DNA of 45,371 bases from a bacterium (GCA_021846795.1 JAJZWG010000001.1:1-45371), one strand, 5' to 3'. Positions 31,958 to 41,250 are shown, counted from the first letter of the stretch. The notes: generated by a model not told the origin, from the letters alone. Numbers and translations are program-made.

Positions 31958-32731
31958 TTAATTTTCTCTCAACTCTTTTCCGGTTAAATCAATAAAAACA
32001 TCTTCTAAATTAGCTTGTTCAACTTTTTGATCTTTTTTAAAACCTTTTTTAATCAAATTATCAATTAATTTCTTGGGTTGATCGAGGGCAATTATTTTAC
32101 CGTTATCCATGATAGCAACCCGATCACATAATAATTCGGCTTCATCCATATAATGAGTAGTTAGTATAATAGTCAAACCTTTATCTCTAATTGATTTAAT
32201 TAATTGCCATAAATTTCTTCGAGCTTGAGGGTCTAATCCGGTGGTTGGTTCATCTAAGAAAAAAATCTTAGGGTTATGAACTAGAGCCACTGCGACACTA
32301 AAGCGTTGTTTTTGACCACCAGATAAAGTTTCAGCATAACTATTAGCTTTATCTAATAATCCAACTTCATCAAGTAATTGACGCCAGTTAATTTTAACTT
32401 GATAAGTTGCTGCGAACATTTCTAATATTTCTTTTAATTTTTGTTTATCCTGAAAAGCGGGTGTTTGCGGTTGAATACCAATAATTTTTTTTACATTTAA
32501 TGGATTTTTGGCGACATCAAAACCGTTAACTATAATTTGACCTTCATCAATTGGTCTTAAAGTTTCAATCATTTCTAGAGTAGTAGTTTTACCAGCACCA
32601 TTTGGTCCTAAAATACCAAATATTTCTCCCTGTTTAACTGTTAAATTAAGGTCATTAACGACAATTAAATTGTTATAAAATTTTTTGATATGTTTAATTT
32701 CTAAAATAACTGATTTTCTAGAAGTCACCAT
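31958..32731 (-). CDS. ABC transporter ATP-binding protein
   Basis: 257 residues with Walker A GPNGAGKTT (42-50), Q-loop IGIQPQTP, signature LSGGQKQR, Walker B IFFLDEPTTGLD and the switch histidine in LTTHYMDEAE. It is the drug/lipid-exporter (DrrA/CcmA-like) type. Its stop abuts the permease start, so the two proteins form one exporter. No regulator is adjacent apart from possible readthrough from 33000, which the terminator at 32752-32781 should prevent. Confidence 0.95.
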   Translation of the reverse strand: MVTSRKSVILEIKHIKKFYNNLIVVNDLNLTVKQGEIFGILGPNGAGKTTTLEMIETLRPIDEGQIIVNGFDVAKNPLNVKKIIGIQPQTPAFQDKQKLKEILEMFAATYQVKINWRQLLDEVGLLDKANSYAETLSGGQKQRFSVAVALVHNPKIFFLDEPTTGLDPQARRNLWQLIKSIRDKGLTIILTTHYMDEAELLCDRVAIMDNGKIIALDQPKKLIDNLIKKGFKKDQKVEQANLEDVFIDLTGKELREN

Positions 32732-32751
32732 TCATAATATTTTAACATAAA

Positions 32752-32781
32752 AAAACACCTAAAATATTCTTTAGGTGTTTT
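32752..32781 (-). terminator. Rho-independent terminator
   Basis: AAAACACCTAAA, six-base loop, TTTAGGTGTTTT: a 12-bp stem with a T-run following on the minus strand. It ends the transcript of the small gene at 32806-33000. Confidence 0.88.
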
Positions 32782-32805
32782 AATAGAAAAATTAATAATT
32801 AAATA

Positions 32806-33000
32806 TTATTTCTTTTTTAATGTCAAAAAGCCATTTTTTGGACTTTCTTGAACAGATCGATCGCTTGGTAAATCACAAGCTGTAGCTCTTTTATCTTTTG
32901 AAAAATAATAAATAGTATTCTTTTGTCCACCTTTTAGCGTAACTTCTTGACAATTCAAATAAAATGTAACGCCTTTTGAATTAGTGTGCTGATAAGCCAT
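32806..33000 (-). CDS. Conserved-looking 64-residue basic protein
   Basis: A soluble 64-residue protein with TNSKGVTFYLNCQEVTLKGG, then TIYYFSKDKRATACDLP and NGFLTLKKK at the end. It is Lys-rich with two cysteines and no membrane segment. It resembles a short hypothetical protein I associate with Saccharibacteria genomes, but that is from memory. It has its own terminator (32752-32781) and a GGGAG ribosome site before the ATG, so it is very likely expressed. The function is unknown. Confidence 0.75.
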   Translation of the reverse strand: MAYQHTNSKGVTFYLNCQEVTLKGGQKNTIYYFSKDKRATACDLPSDRSVQESPKNGFLTLKKK

Positions 33001-33216
33001 TGTTTAAGCTCTCCCTCTTAAAATTAATATTACTATCTCAACATACTCCTAAAATTCTATATTTGTCAACATTTTATTAATCTGTTACTAGGATATCCAC
33101 AAATTTACATCTGTTAATCATCATTAAAAATAATTTTTAAATTTTAACTTGCGAAAATTAATCAGCTATTATAAACTAACTGAGTAAGCATAAAAATTAA
33201 GGTGGAGACATATAAT

Positions 33217-33876
33217 ATGGATTTTACGAATCGTTCTTCTCAACAAATGCCTGATGCGACAACAATGAGTCCTCAGTCGGATATGGGAAAAATTAAAAAT
33301 AAACAAACTAATAAGTTCTCTGATAAAAATGACAAAAATAAAGTTTTGAATATAATTTCCATTATATTTGGAATTGCTGTCGTAATTTTAATAGTAGCTT
33401 TATTAATTTATATTGCTTTATCTAATTCTAGTAGCAATTCAGAAAGTTCTTATATTTACAAAAACAAACTTCAAGCCGTTTTCTTAAATACTGGCCAAGT
33501 TTATTTTGGTAATATTCAAAAAATTAATTCTAGTTATTTTGTTTTAACAAATATTTTTTATTTACAAACAAATTCAACGGCTACTTCAAGCAAATCAACA
33601 TCTTCACCAAGTGTTTCGTTGGTTAAACTGGGTTGTGAATTGCATGCTCCATACGATAGAATGATCATTAATTCTTCCCAAGTTACTTTCTGGGAAAATC
33701 TAAAATCAACCGGAAAAGTCTCTCAAGCTGTCGCAGCTTTTGATAAAGCTCATCCAAATGGTCAACAAACTTGTTCCAATCAAACAAGTTCAGCTTCTAA
33801 CACTAGTGGTACAAACGTTCAACCAAAAACTCAAAACCCAACTAATGTTCCGGTTTCATCAACCAAAAAACCTTAA
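33217..33876 (+). CDS. Single-pass membrane protein with extracytoplasmic Ser/Asn-rich domain
   Basis: 219 residues from the ATG at 33217, chosen because AAGGTGGAG lies about nine bases upstream. A GTG five codons earlier overlaps that ribosome site. A polar N-terminus of about 45 residues (Lys/Asn-rich) precedes a helix (about 49-69, IISIIFGIAVVILIVALLIYI). The outer part has a beta-rich segment (LQAVFLNTGQVYFGNIQKI, resembling a small SH3-like barrel) and a Ser/Thr/Asn-rich tail that may be disordered. No family was recognised. A terminator follows at once, so it is a single-gene unit. Confidence 0.75.
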   Translation: MDFTNRSSQQMPDATTMSPQSDMGKIKNKQTNKFSDKNDKNKVLNIISIIFGIAVVILIVALLIYIALSNSSSNSESSYIYKNKLQAVFLNTGQVYFGNIQKINSSYFVLTNIFYLQTNSTATSSKSTSSPSVSLVKLGCELHAPYDRMIINSSQVTFWENLKSTGKVSQAVAAFDKAHPNGQQTCSNQTSSASNTSGTNVQPKTQNPTNVPVSSTKKP

Positions 33877-33899
33877 CAAAAAACTATAAACAAAAAAAT

Positions 33900-33926
33900 A
33901 AAAACCTTCTCTAGTGGAAGGTTTTT
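33900..33926 (+). terminator. Rho-independent terminator
   Basis: AAAAACCTTC, seven-base loop, GAAGGTTTTT followed by ATTTTTG. It ends the gene at 33217-33876. Confidence 0.88.
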
Positions 33927-34218
33927 ATTTTTGCTTTAAATCAATCCTATAAAATCTATTGAACTATTTAATAAATATAAGTAATTAAATAATTTATAAG
34001 TCTTAAACTGACTTGACCGTAAGATCATGTTTTGGAGCTGTTAATAAATAGCATGTGCTTAATTTTGGCATTTTAACGTAATTATCGAGAGATACCTCAT
34101 AATTCCTCCAACTTCAGTTACAGAGCCCATAAATAAGTCGTTTTATATTTAGTCAACTTTTCAACACACTAATTGACCGGCTCGGGTATTAAAATCTTAT
34201 TTAACTATTTAATAAAAA
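33927..34218. other. Intergenic DNA, nothing recognised
   Basis: About 290 bases, partly less AT-rich (34010-34190), without an intact gene or clear signal. It may be decayed. Confidence 0.4.
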
Positions 34219-34839
34219 TTACTTAGTCGTTAACCGAAGCCACAAATTAATCGTATAAACTATTAAACCGGTTAAAAATAAAAATAAACTTATTAAAAGA
34301 GTAATGCCAGCTAAATCTGGCGACCAAACTGGAGTAATAAAATCAAATTCAAATAAACTAGGTGAAATTGGGTTAATTTTAACTCCGTGTTGAGTGACAT
34401 ATTTTTCAATACAAGGAACTCTCGGTCCACCCAAAAAGTCAACTGTTCCAATTGGTATAACCTTCTGACAATAATCTTCAGCTTTAGTATAAAGACCTAA
34501 ATTAGCTTGAGCTAACTGTTGACTTTGAGCCTTCACCGCTCTTTCATAACTATATTTTAATTGAATGGGTGGATAAACTGAATCATTGCCAGAATTTAAA
34601 TTAGTGTTCATATTACTAATTACATAAGCTTGTAGTTTATCTAAAGCTTGTTGCACTCCAACACCCTTTTTATCAGCAACAGCTAATTGGTTGCGTAATT
34701 TAATCATAGTTAAATTATTATTTCTAAGGCTAAAGACAGCTATAACCAAAAAAACTAAGCCAATAGCAAAAAAATAACGAACTTTAATATGTTTTGTATA
34801 GTGAGAATAAGAATAATGAAGTGATTTTTTATTCATCAA
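34219..34839 (-). CDS. Membrane protein with two helices and an outer domain
   Basis: 206 residues. A basic N-terminus precedes helix 1 (about 22-40). An extracytoplasmic part of about 130 residues includes a possible coiled coil (LRNQLAVADKKGVGVQQALDKLQAYV) and two cysteines (EDYCQKVIP, VPCIEKY) that could pair. Helix 2 lies at about 176-199. The layout, two helices around an alpha-helical outer domain, resembles envelope stress or scaffold proteins, but no family was recognised. Its gene is divergent from the MurC-like gene. Confidence 0.7.
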   Translation of the reverse strand: MMNKKSLHYSYSHYTKHIKVRYFFAIGLVFLVIAVFSLRNNNLTMIKLRNQLAVADKKGVGVQQALDKLQAYVISNMNTNLNSGNDSVYPPIQLKYSYERAVKAQSQQLAQANLGLYTKAEDYCQKVIPIGTVDFLGGPRVPCIEKYVTQHGVKINPISPSLFEFDFITPVWSPDLAGITLLISLFLFLTGLIVYTINLWLRLTTK

Positions 34840-34906
34840 TAATATTATGACACATCAAGCTTAAACTATTGATTAATCATAAACTATCTACGATACTTAA
34901 ATTATT

Positions 34907-36220
34907 ATGCACGTATTTTTTTCTGGTATAGGTGGAACTGGTATTGGTCCAATTGCTCAAATAGCTTATCAAGCCGGTTTTGATGTTAGTGGATCAGATA
35001 AAAGAAATTCAAATTATATTCAATATCTTAAAAAACAAGGTTTAAAAAATATAAATATCGGTCAAGAAAAAAAATTTATAGCTAAAATTCATCAAAAAAA
35101 TCCAATTGATTGGTTTGTTTATAGTTCAGCCATTCAGTTTGAAAATCAAAACTCTGAAGAAATAATATTTTGTCAAAATAATCAGATTAAAACATCAAAA
35201 AGAGATTTATTTGTCAATTATTTTATCAATCAACATCAGTTAAAAATGATAGCAATTGCTGGCACTCACGGTAAAACCACCTTAACGGCTATGGTAGTTT
35301 ATCTTTTTAAATCTTTAAATATACCCCTAACCTATATACTGCCCGCTAAAACATCATTTGGGCAAATGGGTGAATACAATCCCAAAAGTGCTTATTTTGT
35401 CTATGAAGCCGATGAATTTGATAGAAATTTTTTATCCTTTAAACCATTTTAAAGCATTATTAGTGGTTTAGCTTATGATCATCAAGAGATTTATCCTACT
35501 CATCAAGATTATCTTAAAGCTTTCGCTGATTTTATTAATCAAAGTCATCAAACTATTTTATATCAACGAGAATTAAATTTATTTCAACCCAATTCATTAA
35601 ACAATATTATTGTTTTCGATGAAAACCATTCTTTAATCAATAAAATAAATCTGCTAGGTAAATACAATCGTCAAGATGCCTATTTAGCTTTTCAAGCTTT
35701 ATTACAAATAAAACCAGAATTAACTATTGATCAACTAACAACTTTAATTAATAATTTTCCAGGTTTATCAAGAAGAATGGAAAAAATTACCACTAATCTC
35801 TATAGTGATTATGCTCATACACCAGAAAAAATTAAAGCAGCACTTAATGTTACCGAAGAGCTTTCTAAAGAACTAGTAAAATATCATCAAAATAGTGGCA
35901 AAATTATTATAATCTATGAGCCGTTAACCAACCGTCGACAACATTATATTAAAGAACAATATAAAAATTTATTTAACAACGTTGATCAACTATACTGGGT
36001 TCCAAGTTATTTAGCCAGAGAAGATCCAGCACAAACTATTTTAAAACCTCAAGACTTAATAAAATATTTATCAAAACCCAATCAAGCTCAATGTCAAAAT
36101 CTTGATAATCAATTAAAAAATAAAATTCAACAACACTTAAAAAATCAGGACTTAGTTATAGCTTTAAGTGGTGGTGGTGGTGATAGTCTTGATGAATGGT
36201 TAAGAAAAAATTTTAACTAA
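34907..36220 (+). pseudogene. MurC-like Mur ligase interrupted by an in-frame TAA
   Basis: One reading frame runs 438 codons, broken only by TAA at 35450-35452 (codon 182). The first part has SGIGGTGIGPIAQIAYQAGF (UDP-binding), GSDKRNSNY and the ATP loop GTHGKTT; just before the stop is YEADEFDRNFLSFKPF and just after it SIISGLAYDHQEIYPT, the continuous Mur ligase sequence, followed by the SRRMEK and DYAHTPEKI motifs and a GGGGDSLDEW end. A Leu codon TTA changed to TAA would explain the break. MurC adds L-Ala to UDP-MurNAc. It may be a recent mutation, an assembly error or readthrough. A -10-like TACTTA ends seven bases before the ATG. Confidence 0.85.
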
Positions 36221-36233
36221 AATGACTATTATT

Positions 36234-36758
36234 TTACTTAGTTAAAACAAAAATAACTGTGATGATTACCAAAACAATCATAAGACTAATTAAAACAAAC
36301 CAAGTTTTTTTATGATGTGAATTAGATAAAGTATTTTGATTTAATTCATCTTCCAGCATATCCTCCAAAACCAATAAATCATCAGCTTCATTTTTTTCTA
36401 TTTCTTCGATGGTTTGATCATCAATCTCTAAATCATCACCGTTAACTATATTATTGGTTTTAACTATTTCTGGCTTGTCGATAGAATCTTTTAAAATATT
36501 AACTTTAACATCTCGGCTAAAGTCATGATTATCGTTATCGAGTTGATTATTATCTAAAACTAAAATTTTTTCATTCAAATTGGCATTTAAATTATTAATA
36601 ATATTTTCTTTTTTATCATCAATAATTTTTAAATCATCAGATTCAACTGAATTGGTTGATTCATCATCCGGAATCTCAATACTCATCATTTTATCAATTT
36701 TTTTTTCTAGATCTCGATTGATTTGATTATAACTATTAACAACTTTATTTCTTTTCAT
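36234..36758 (-). CDS. Acidic tail-anchored protein
   Basis: 174 residues from the ATG at 36758 (an ATG eight codons upstream is open but less likely, since a TATAAG lies between them). Residues 1-145 are highly charged and acidic, rich in Asp, Asn and Glu, probably disordered with short helices. A single helix at about 152-171 (TWFVLISLMIVLVIITVIFVL) ends the protein with a two-residue tail, so it should be anchored with the acidic part in the cytoplasm. No family was recognised. It converges on the MurC-like gene 14 bases away. Confidence 0.65.
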   Translation of the reverse strand: MKRNKVVNSYNQINRDLEKKIDKMMSIEIPDDESTNSVESDDLKIIDDKKENIINNLNANLNEKILVLDNNQLDNDNHDFSRDVKVNILKDSIDKPEIVKTNNIVNGDDLEIDDQTIEEIEKNEADDLLVLEDMLEDELNQNTLSNSHHKKTWFVLISLMIVLVIITVIFVLTK

Positions 36759-36869
36759 TGTACTTATAAATAAGCATAACAATTAAAGTTTAATACTTCA
36801 ATTAAAGTCAAATATTTTAAAATAAACTATAATTGAGTTATAATACTAACTAATAATCAAGGTTTATGT

Positions 36870-37397
36870 ATGAAAATTAAACTATTAAAAATTTCAAAAG
36901 CTCTCGAACCATTTTTTAAAAATTTACCACCCTTTACCGACAAAACTAAAAAATGGTTATATAAATATTTACCAATTATAGCTCTAATTGTTGGCATTTT
37001 ATATGGTTTATCAGCTCTATCTTTCTGGGAAACAGGTCATATGTCAATTATCGGCTCAACCACTTACACTCAAAATGGTTTATCAATTAATCCTGTTTAT
37101 AATTTAAACATATTTTATTATATAGATTTTATTTTATTAATTATTGATACTATTATTTTTATTGCTGCTTATTTTAGTCTAAAAACAAACACCGATAATG
37201 GTTGGTTAACTGCTTTTAGTGGATTATTAATTTATGCATTATACGCTATTATTGGACTTTTTTCTCCAGTTGATGGTGGTTTAGGTAGTTTTATTATTGT
37301 TTTAATATTTTGTTTTATAGGTTTTTATATACTCTATCAAATTAAACCTCTTTACACTGTTAAATTAAAAACTAAAAAAATTAAAAAATCTAAGTAA
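36870..37397 (+). CDS. Four-helix membrane protein of unknown function
   Basis: 175 residues. About 30 basic residues precede four hydrophobic helices (near 31-50, 79-100, 108-130 and 135-155), and the protein ends in a Lys-rich tail (KLKTKKIKKSK), so both ends should be cytoplasmic. A TATAAT at 36839-36844 and an AAGG near 36860 support the start. It resembles small four-helix proteins of the DoxX/DUF-type class only in layout; no motif was recognised. It converges on the next gene with an eight-base overlap. Confidence 0.7.
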   Translation: MKIKLLKISKALEPFFKNLPPFTDKTKKWLYKYLPIIALIVGILYGLSALSFWETGHMSIIGSTTYTQNGLSINPVYNLNIFYYIDFILLIIDTIIFIAAYFSLKTNTDNGWLTAFSGLLIYALYAIIGLFSPVDGGLGSFIIVLIFCFIGFYILYQIKPLYTVKLKTKKIKKSK

Positions 37398-38178
37398 TTT
37401 GAATTGATTCAACTATACCATAAGTTTGTTCGTCAACAATTGATTGATTTACAAAATTGGCATTAACAACCATCGGTTGAACATTGTGACAATTTTTATT
37501 AACACATTGATTGAATGAAATAATGATCAAAGGATTTAATTTTTCCATATCACCAATTGGAATAACTTGTTTGAATTCATAGCCAAAACTACCAGTTAAA
37601 TAAATTGCGTTGAGGCCACCAACAATATTGGTTGATGGATATTGAGCAAAAGATAAATATGTTTGATTGCTCTGAAGACTAGTCGGTTTTTTATATTTTA
37701 CAATTTTAGAATTCAAGACAGCTAAAGAAAAATTACCAAATTGGGGTGGAATAACAGTTTTTTGATTAATCATAATTTCAATTCTACCTTTTACCTGATG
37801 ATGTAAATCATTTAAAATATTGGTAATTGGAGAATTAATTTCAATTAAACCATGATGATTGTTAAAAACTGTCCAATTACTTGGATAACTAAAATTAATA
37901 TTCGAAGAATTTGAAACATATTGTTTTATGGTGGCGGTTTTTATAATGGTATTTTTTTTAATTATTTTTGATTGATTATTAACCAATGTAACTATTAAAC
38001 CTATAAATCCTATAATTAATAATAAACCTATAAATCCTAAAAATAATTTTAATCGTCGTTGTCGTTGTTTTTTTCGTCTATTGTAACGACTATTTGTTAA
38101 ATTGGCATTTGTTAATCTGTCATCTGTTTGATGAATAGCTTCTGGTTTAAAATCTGGCTGATTAAATTGAAAAGACAT
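37390..38178 (-). CDS. Membrane-anchored protein with PsbP-like outer domain
   Basis: 262 residues. An N-terminal cytoplasmic part of about 45 residues is rich in Asn, Gln and Arg (RYNRRKKQRQRRLK) and precedes one helix (about 46-66). The outer domain starts INFSYPSNWTVFNNHHGLIEINSP, a start common to PsbP-like and similar surface domains (FSYP-x-W), followed by beta strands and one Cys pair (QCVNKNC). It resembles the product of 41275-41943 in layout and in the start of its outer domain. The function is unknown. Confidence 0.65.
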   Translation of the reverse strand: MSFQFNQPDFKPEAIHQTDDRLTNANLTNSRYNRRKKQRQRRLKLFLGFIGLLLIIGFIGLIVTLVNNQSKIIKKNTIIKTATIKQYVSNSSNINFSYPSNWTVFNNHHGLIEINSPITNILNDLHHQVKGRIEIMINQKTVIPPQFGNFSLAVLNSKIVKYKKPTSLQSNQTYLSFAQYPSTNIVGGLNAIYLTGSFGYEFKQVIPIGDMEKLNPLIIISFNQCVNKNCHNVQPMVVNANFVNQSIVDEQTYGIVESIQIT

Positions 38179-38219
38179 TTAATTATATTGTAGCAAAAAA
38201 CAATTAAGTATATCTAAAA

Positions 38220-39548
38220 CTAAGGAGCTAAACGATTAATATCTCTTGGAAATAAAATTGCTTCTTTAACATTATGAAGTCCAATAACTTTTTCAGTTAA
38301 TCGATCAATACCAAAACCAAAACCACCATGTGGTGGTAAACCATATTTAAAAGCTGAAACATATGAAGCAAAACCACTGCTATCAGGATCAACGCCAGCT
38401 AATTTCATTTGTTCAACTAAAACTTCATAACGATGTTCTCTTTGTGGTACGGTTGATATTTCGATACCTCGAAATAATAAATCAGCCGATCGAGTTTGGT
38501 TGTTGTCACCCTTCATATGATAAAACTTCATTTTAGATTGTGGTAAACCAGTAGCAAAAACTGCCTCACAATTTAATTTTTTCTTAGCATAATCACAAAT
38601 CCATTTTTCTTCATCTGGCGTTAAATCTAACTCTTGAGAAACATCAACTTTAGTATTTTTTTGATACATTTCGTGAATTTCAGCCATAGTAAAACGAGGA
38701 AACTCTTTTGTTAAAATTAATTCCGGAGCATTTAGTTGTTTTAAAATTTTATTTTCTTTATCGTAAACTTTTACTAAAACACTATACAACATGTCTTGAA
38801 TTAAATTTAAAACGTCGTTGTGTTCGTTTATAAAACCTATTTCAACATCAAGCATAGTGACTTCTGAAACATGACGAGTTGTAGCACTAAGTTCAGCCCT
38901 AAAAGCTGGACCAATTTCAAAAACTCTTTCAAAAACTCCTACCATAATTTGTTTATAAAGTTGCGGGCTTTGTGCTAAAGTTGCTTCTTTACCAAAATAA
39001 TCCAACTTAAAAACTTCTGCGCCACCTTCAGCTGCGCCACCAACTAATTTTGGAGTATTAATTTCTATAAAATCATGTTCAATTAAATAATTACGAATTT
39101 CTCTTAATAAACTAGCTCTAACTCGAAAAATATTAGCTTCATTAATATTTCTTAAACCAATTGCTCGATAATCAAATAAAGTATCTAGATTTTCTGATTT
39201 ATGAGATAAAGGTTTATCTATTTCAATTGGTGGTTCATTTTCAATAGCTACAATTACTTTAATCTCAGGTTGGTGAATTTCATAACCACCCGGTGCTCGA
39301 ACTTCCTTAAAAACAGTCCCCTTAACCTCTAAAACAGTCCCTATCTGTAAACCTCGTAATTTTTCAACTTCAGCTTTTTCTTCAACTACAATTTGAATTA
39401 AACCATGACGATCTCTAAGATTAATAAATGTAATACCACCCAGAATTCTTTTTTTATGAACAAAGCCAGCTACCAAAACTACCCGATCAACATACTTATC
39501 TAATTGATCGGATAAAATTCTACTATCTTCAAGTTGATTATTTTTCAC
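38220..39548 (-). CDS. aspS: Aspartyl-tRNA synthetase, archaeal type, probably non-discriminating
   Basis: 442 residues: an OB-fold anticodon domain (1-110) joined directly to the class II catalytic core, without the GAD insertion of normal bacterial AspRS (about 590 residues). Class II motifs are GPAFRAELSATTRHVSE (motif 2) and GFGFGIDRL (motif 3). The OB fold has H31 in AGFVHKKR and a Pro in RAPGGYE, which, as I recall, mark enzymes that charge both tRNA-Asp and tRNA-Asn; that would require the GatCAB amidotransferase elsewhere. No ribosome site or promoter stands out. Confidence 0.9.
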   Translation of the reverse strand: MKNNQLEDSRILSDQLDKYVDRVVLVAGFVHKKRILGGITFINLRDRHGLIQIVVEEKAEVEKLRGLQIGTVLEVKGTVFKEVRAPGGYEIHQPEIKVIVAIENEPPIEIDKPLSHKSENLDTLFDYRAIGLRNINEANIFRVRASLLREIRNYLIEHDFIEINTPKLVGGAAEGGAEVFKLDYFGKEATLAQSPQLYKQIMVGVFERVFEIGPAFRAELSATTRHVSEVTMLDVEIGFINEHNDVLNLIQDMLYSVLVKVYDKENKILKQLNAPELILTKEFPRFTMAEIHEMYQKNTKVDVSQELDLTPDEEKWICDYAKKKLNCEAVFATGLPQSKMKFYHMKGDNNQTRSADLLFRGIEISTVPQREHRYEVLVEQMKLAGVDPDSSGFASYVSAFKYGLPPHGGFGFGIDRLTEKVIGLHNVKEAILFPRDINRLAP

Positions 39549-39569
39549 CTGTTAATTTTATCACACACT

Positions 39570-40475
39570 TTAAACTTCTAAAACAAAGATCCAATTAACA
39601 ATATCTCTAAGATAAACTAACCCCAAATAAGCATTGTAGTCGTCTTGAACAATTAAATAATCTTTTTTAGAATGAATAAAATAACTCAGTGTTTCCATTA
39701 AGGAAAAATGATTTGAAATAAACTTAATATTGCTATCCATAAAATCTTCGATATGGCCAGTATTTTTTAAAACAAAGATTTCTTCCGGTACGACACCAAC
39801 TATTTCATTATCTAATGTAACTGGTAAAAACGGGCGATCGGTCTTCTTAACATCATCAATTATAATTGGCGTAATTAAATCTTTTGGTTCAATAACTGGA
39901 TAATAATCTTTATCAATTACAAAACTAGAAACTGAATATTTTTCTAAATTAATTAAATTTTTAATTCTTTTTAAATCTTCTCTTAAAATACGATTATCGT
40001 CTTGGGTTAATTGTCTTTCAATTAATTCATCGACATCATTTAAATCATAAATACCGGTGTGTAATTTTTTTTCTGAGACATCTTTTTTATTTAAAAGTTT
40101 TTTCTTGTTTAATTTATAGGTAATCTTAATAATTAAAGGAAGAAAAATCTTACCTAAAAATCGAATAATTTTACTGACTCGAGATCTGACCAAGCCAACA
40201 AAAACCAAAAATAAAATTACAATTATGACTAAACCATCTAAGGTCGATAATGATTTTATTAAAATAAATATATCTACTGCTGAAAGAATAGCAATTATAA
40301 TATAAAGAGAGGTTTCAACTTGATTTTTAAAAACAACTAATTGTTTTAATTTAATTGACAAAGGGTCGTTACGACGTTTAATTTCTCTTTCAGGTAAATA
40401 ATTAATTAGTTTTATTGTGCTGATCAAACACATAATAATAAAGAGTAGAATAATAATTGTAATCAATAAAAACAT
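39570..40475 (-). CDS. CNNM/CorC-like membrane protein with degenerate CBS region
   Basis: 301 residues. Helices lie at about 2-24, 54-75 and 80-98, with LPEREIKRRNDPLSIKLKQL between the first two, like the intracellular loop of DUF21 (CNNM) Mg2+ transporters. A cytoplasmic part follows with a helical LNDVDELIERQL segment, the DUF21-CBS linker pattern, and a C-terminal half resembling two weak CBS motifs (ITPIIIDDVKKTDRPFLPV, DYLIVQDDYNAYLGLVYLRD). It is shorter and more diverged than active members. The family assignment is tentative. Confidence 0.6.
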   Translation of the reverse strand: MFLLITIIILLFIIMCLISTIKLINYLPEREIKRRNDPLSIKLKQLVVFKNQVETSLYIIIAILSAVDIFILIKSLSTLDGLVIIVILFLVFVGLVRSRVSKIIRFLGKIFLPLIIKITYKLNKKKLLNKKDVSEKKLHTGIYDLNDVDELIERQLTQDDNRILREDLKRIKNLINLEKYSVSSFVIDKDYYPVIEPKDLITPIIIDDVKKTDRPFLPVTLDNEIVGVVPEEIFVLKNTGHIEDFMDSNIKFISNHFSLMETLSYFIHSKKDYLIVQDDYNAYLGLVYLRDIVNWIFVLEV

Positions 40476-40476
40476 A

Positions 40477-40504
40477 TTTAGTTTAATTCTATAATTAAAC
40501 TAAA
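40477..40504. repeat. Inverted repeat at the 5' end of the CNNM-like gene
   Basis: TTTAGTTTAAT, six-base loop, ATTAAACTAAA: a perfect 11-bp stem ending two bases from the start codon at 40475. It could be an operator, or it could hide the start of translation. Confidence 0.5.
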
Positions 40505-40523
40505 TTTTAATCCAGTCTATGAA

Positions 40524-40616
40524 TTAAATTAAGATAAAGTTTTTCCACTCAAGATTTTGCTTATACACTGGTATGTAATATGTTGCTGTTTTTTCTTGTT
40601 TAATTTTTATTGTCAT
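40524..40616 (-). CDS. Possible 30-residue ORF
   Basis: An ATG at 40614-40616 opens 30 codons ending in TAA. The peptide (MTIKIKQEKTATYYIPVYKQ, then NLEWKNF) looks more protein-like than chance AT-rich sequence would give, but there is no ribosome site or recognised family. It is included as a low-confidence candidate. Confidence 0.25.
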   Translation of the reverse strand: MTIKIKQEKTATYYIPVYKQNLEWKNFILI

Positions 40617-40665
40617 TTTATGTTTGATATTTATTTATTAATTAAATTATACTAAAAACATAAGC

Positions 40666-41250
40666 TTAAACAAAATCTTGTGGTTTTAAATATAACCAAT
40701 TATCTATAATATATCGTTTAGAACTGTTTAATAAACCTCTAACTGATTGATTTTTTAGAACCTGATTGAAACTAAAATGTTGATTTAAGTTTTCATTTAA
40801 CCAAATTGTATAATTTTTAATCTTTAATTCATGAAAAATTATTTTAAGTTGATTGAGTTGAGCTAAACTGGAAGCATTAACCACAAAATGATTTTTAGAA
40901 AGATACTTTAAGAAAAATTGTTGATGTAAATGTTCAAAAACCACTGCCTCATTAAGCATAATTAAGTTAGCTGAATTGTGATAGTTAATACTATTAATAA
41001 TTTTTTGAATATTTAATATTTTCTGGCTTGCTTCATAGCTTTTCAAAGAATGATGAATCTTAATAGCTTGATCAATTAATTTCATTCGATGAACAATATG
41101 AGTATACTGATTAACGGTTGATGATCTTTCTGGAATTAAAAAAACAGTTTTTAAATGATAATCATCACGAAATTTAATAGCTTGTTCCAAATTGGCTTGA
41201 TTAATTGGATCAAAGGCCGCAAAATAATAACCAATATTTACTTTTGACAT
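40666..41250 (-). CDS. NadD-like nucleotidyltransferase without the HxGH motif
   Basis: 194 residues. The fold of nicotinate-nucleotide adenylyltransferase is suggested by IGYYFAAFDPINQANLEQA at 6-24 (compare G-x-F-x-x-F-D-P-x-H-x-G-H), VFLIPERSSTVNQ followed by HRMKLIDQA, and the end SVRGLLNSSKRYIIDNWLY, similar to the family's S-x-x-R and Y-I motifs. The catalytic HxGH is replaced by N17-Q-A-N20, so the usual adenylyl transfer is unlikely. It may be a non-enzymatic relative or use a changed mechanism. It lies 24 bases after the gene at 41275-41943. Confidence 0.65.
   Translation of the reverse strand: MSKVNIGYYFAAFDPINQANLEQAIKFRDDYHLKTVFLIPERSSTVNQYTHIVHRMKLIDQAIKIHHSLKSYEASQKILNIQKIINSINYHNSANLIMLNEAVVFEHLHQQFFLKYLSKNHFVVNASSLAQLNQLKIIFHELKIKNYTIWLNENLNQHFSFNQVLKNQSVRGLLNSSKRYIIDNWLYLKPQDFV

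Noticed and set aside
35777..36220. Independent 147-residue gene starting at 35777
   Set aside because: It is in the same frame as the upstream MurC-like sequence and continues its conserved domains; it is the C-terminal part of one interrupted gene.
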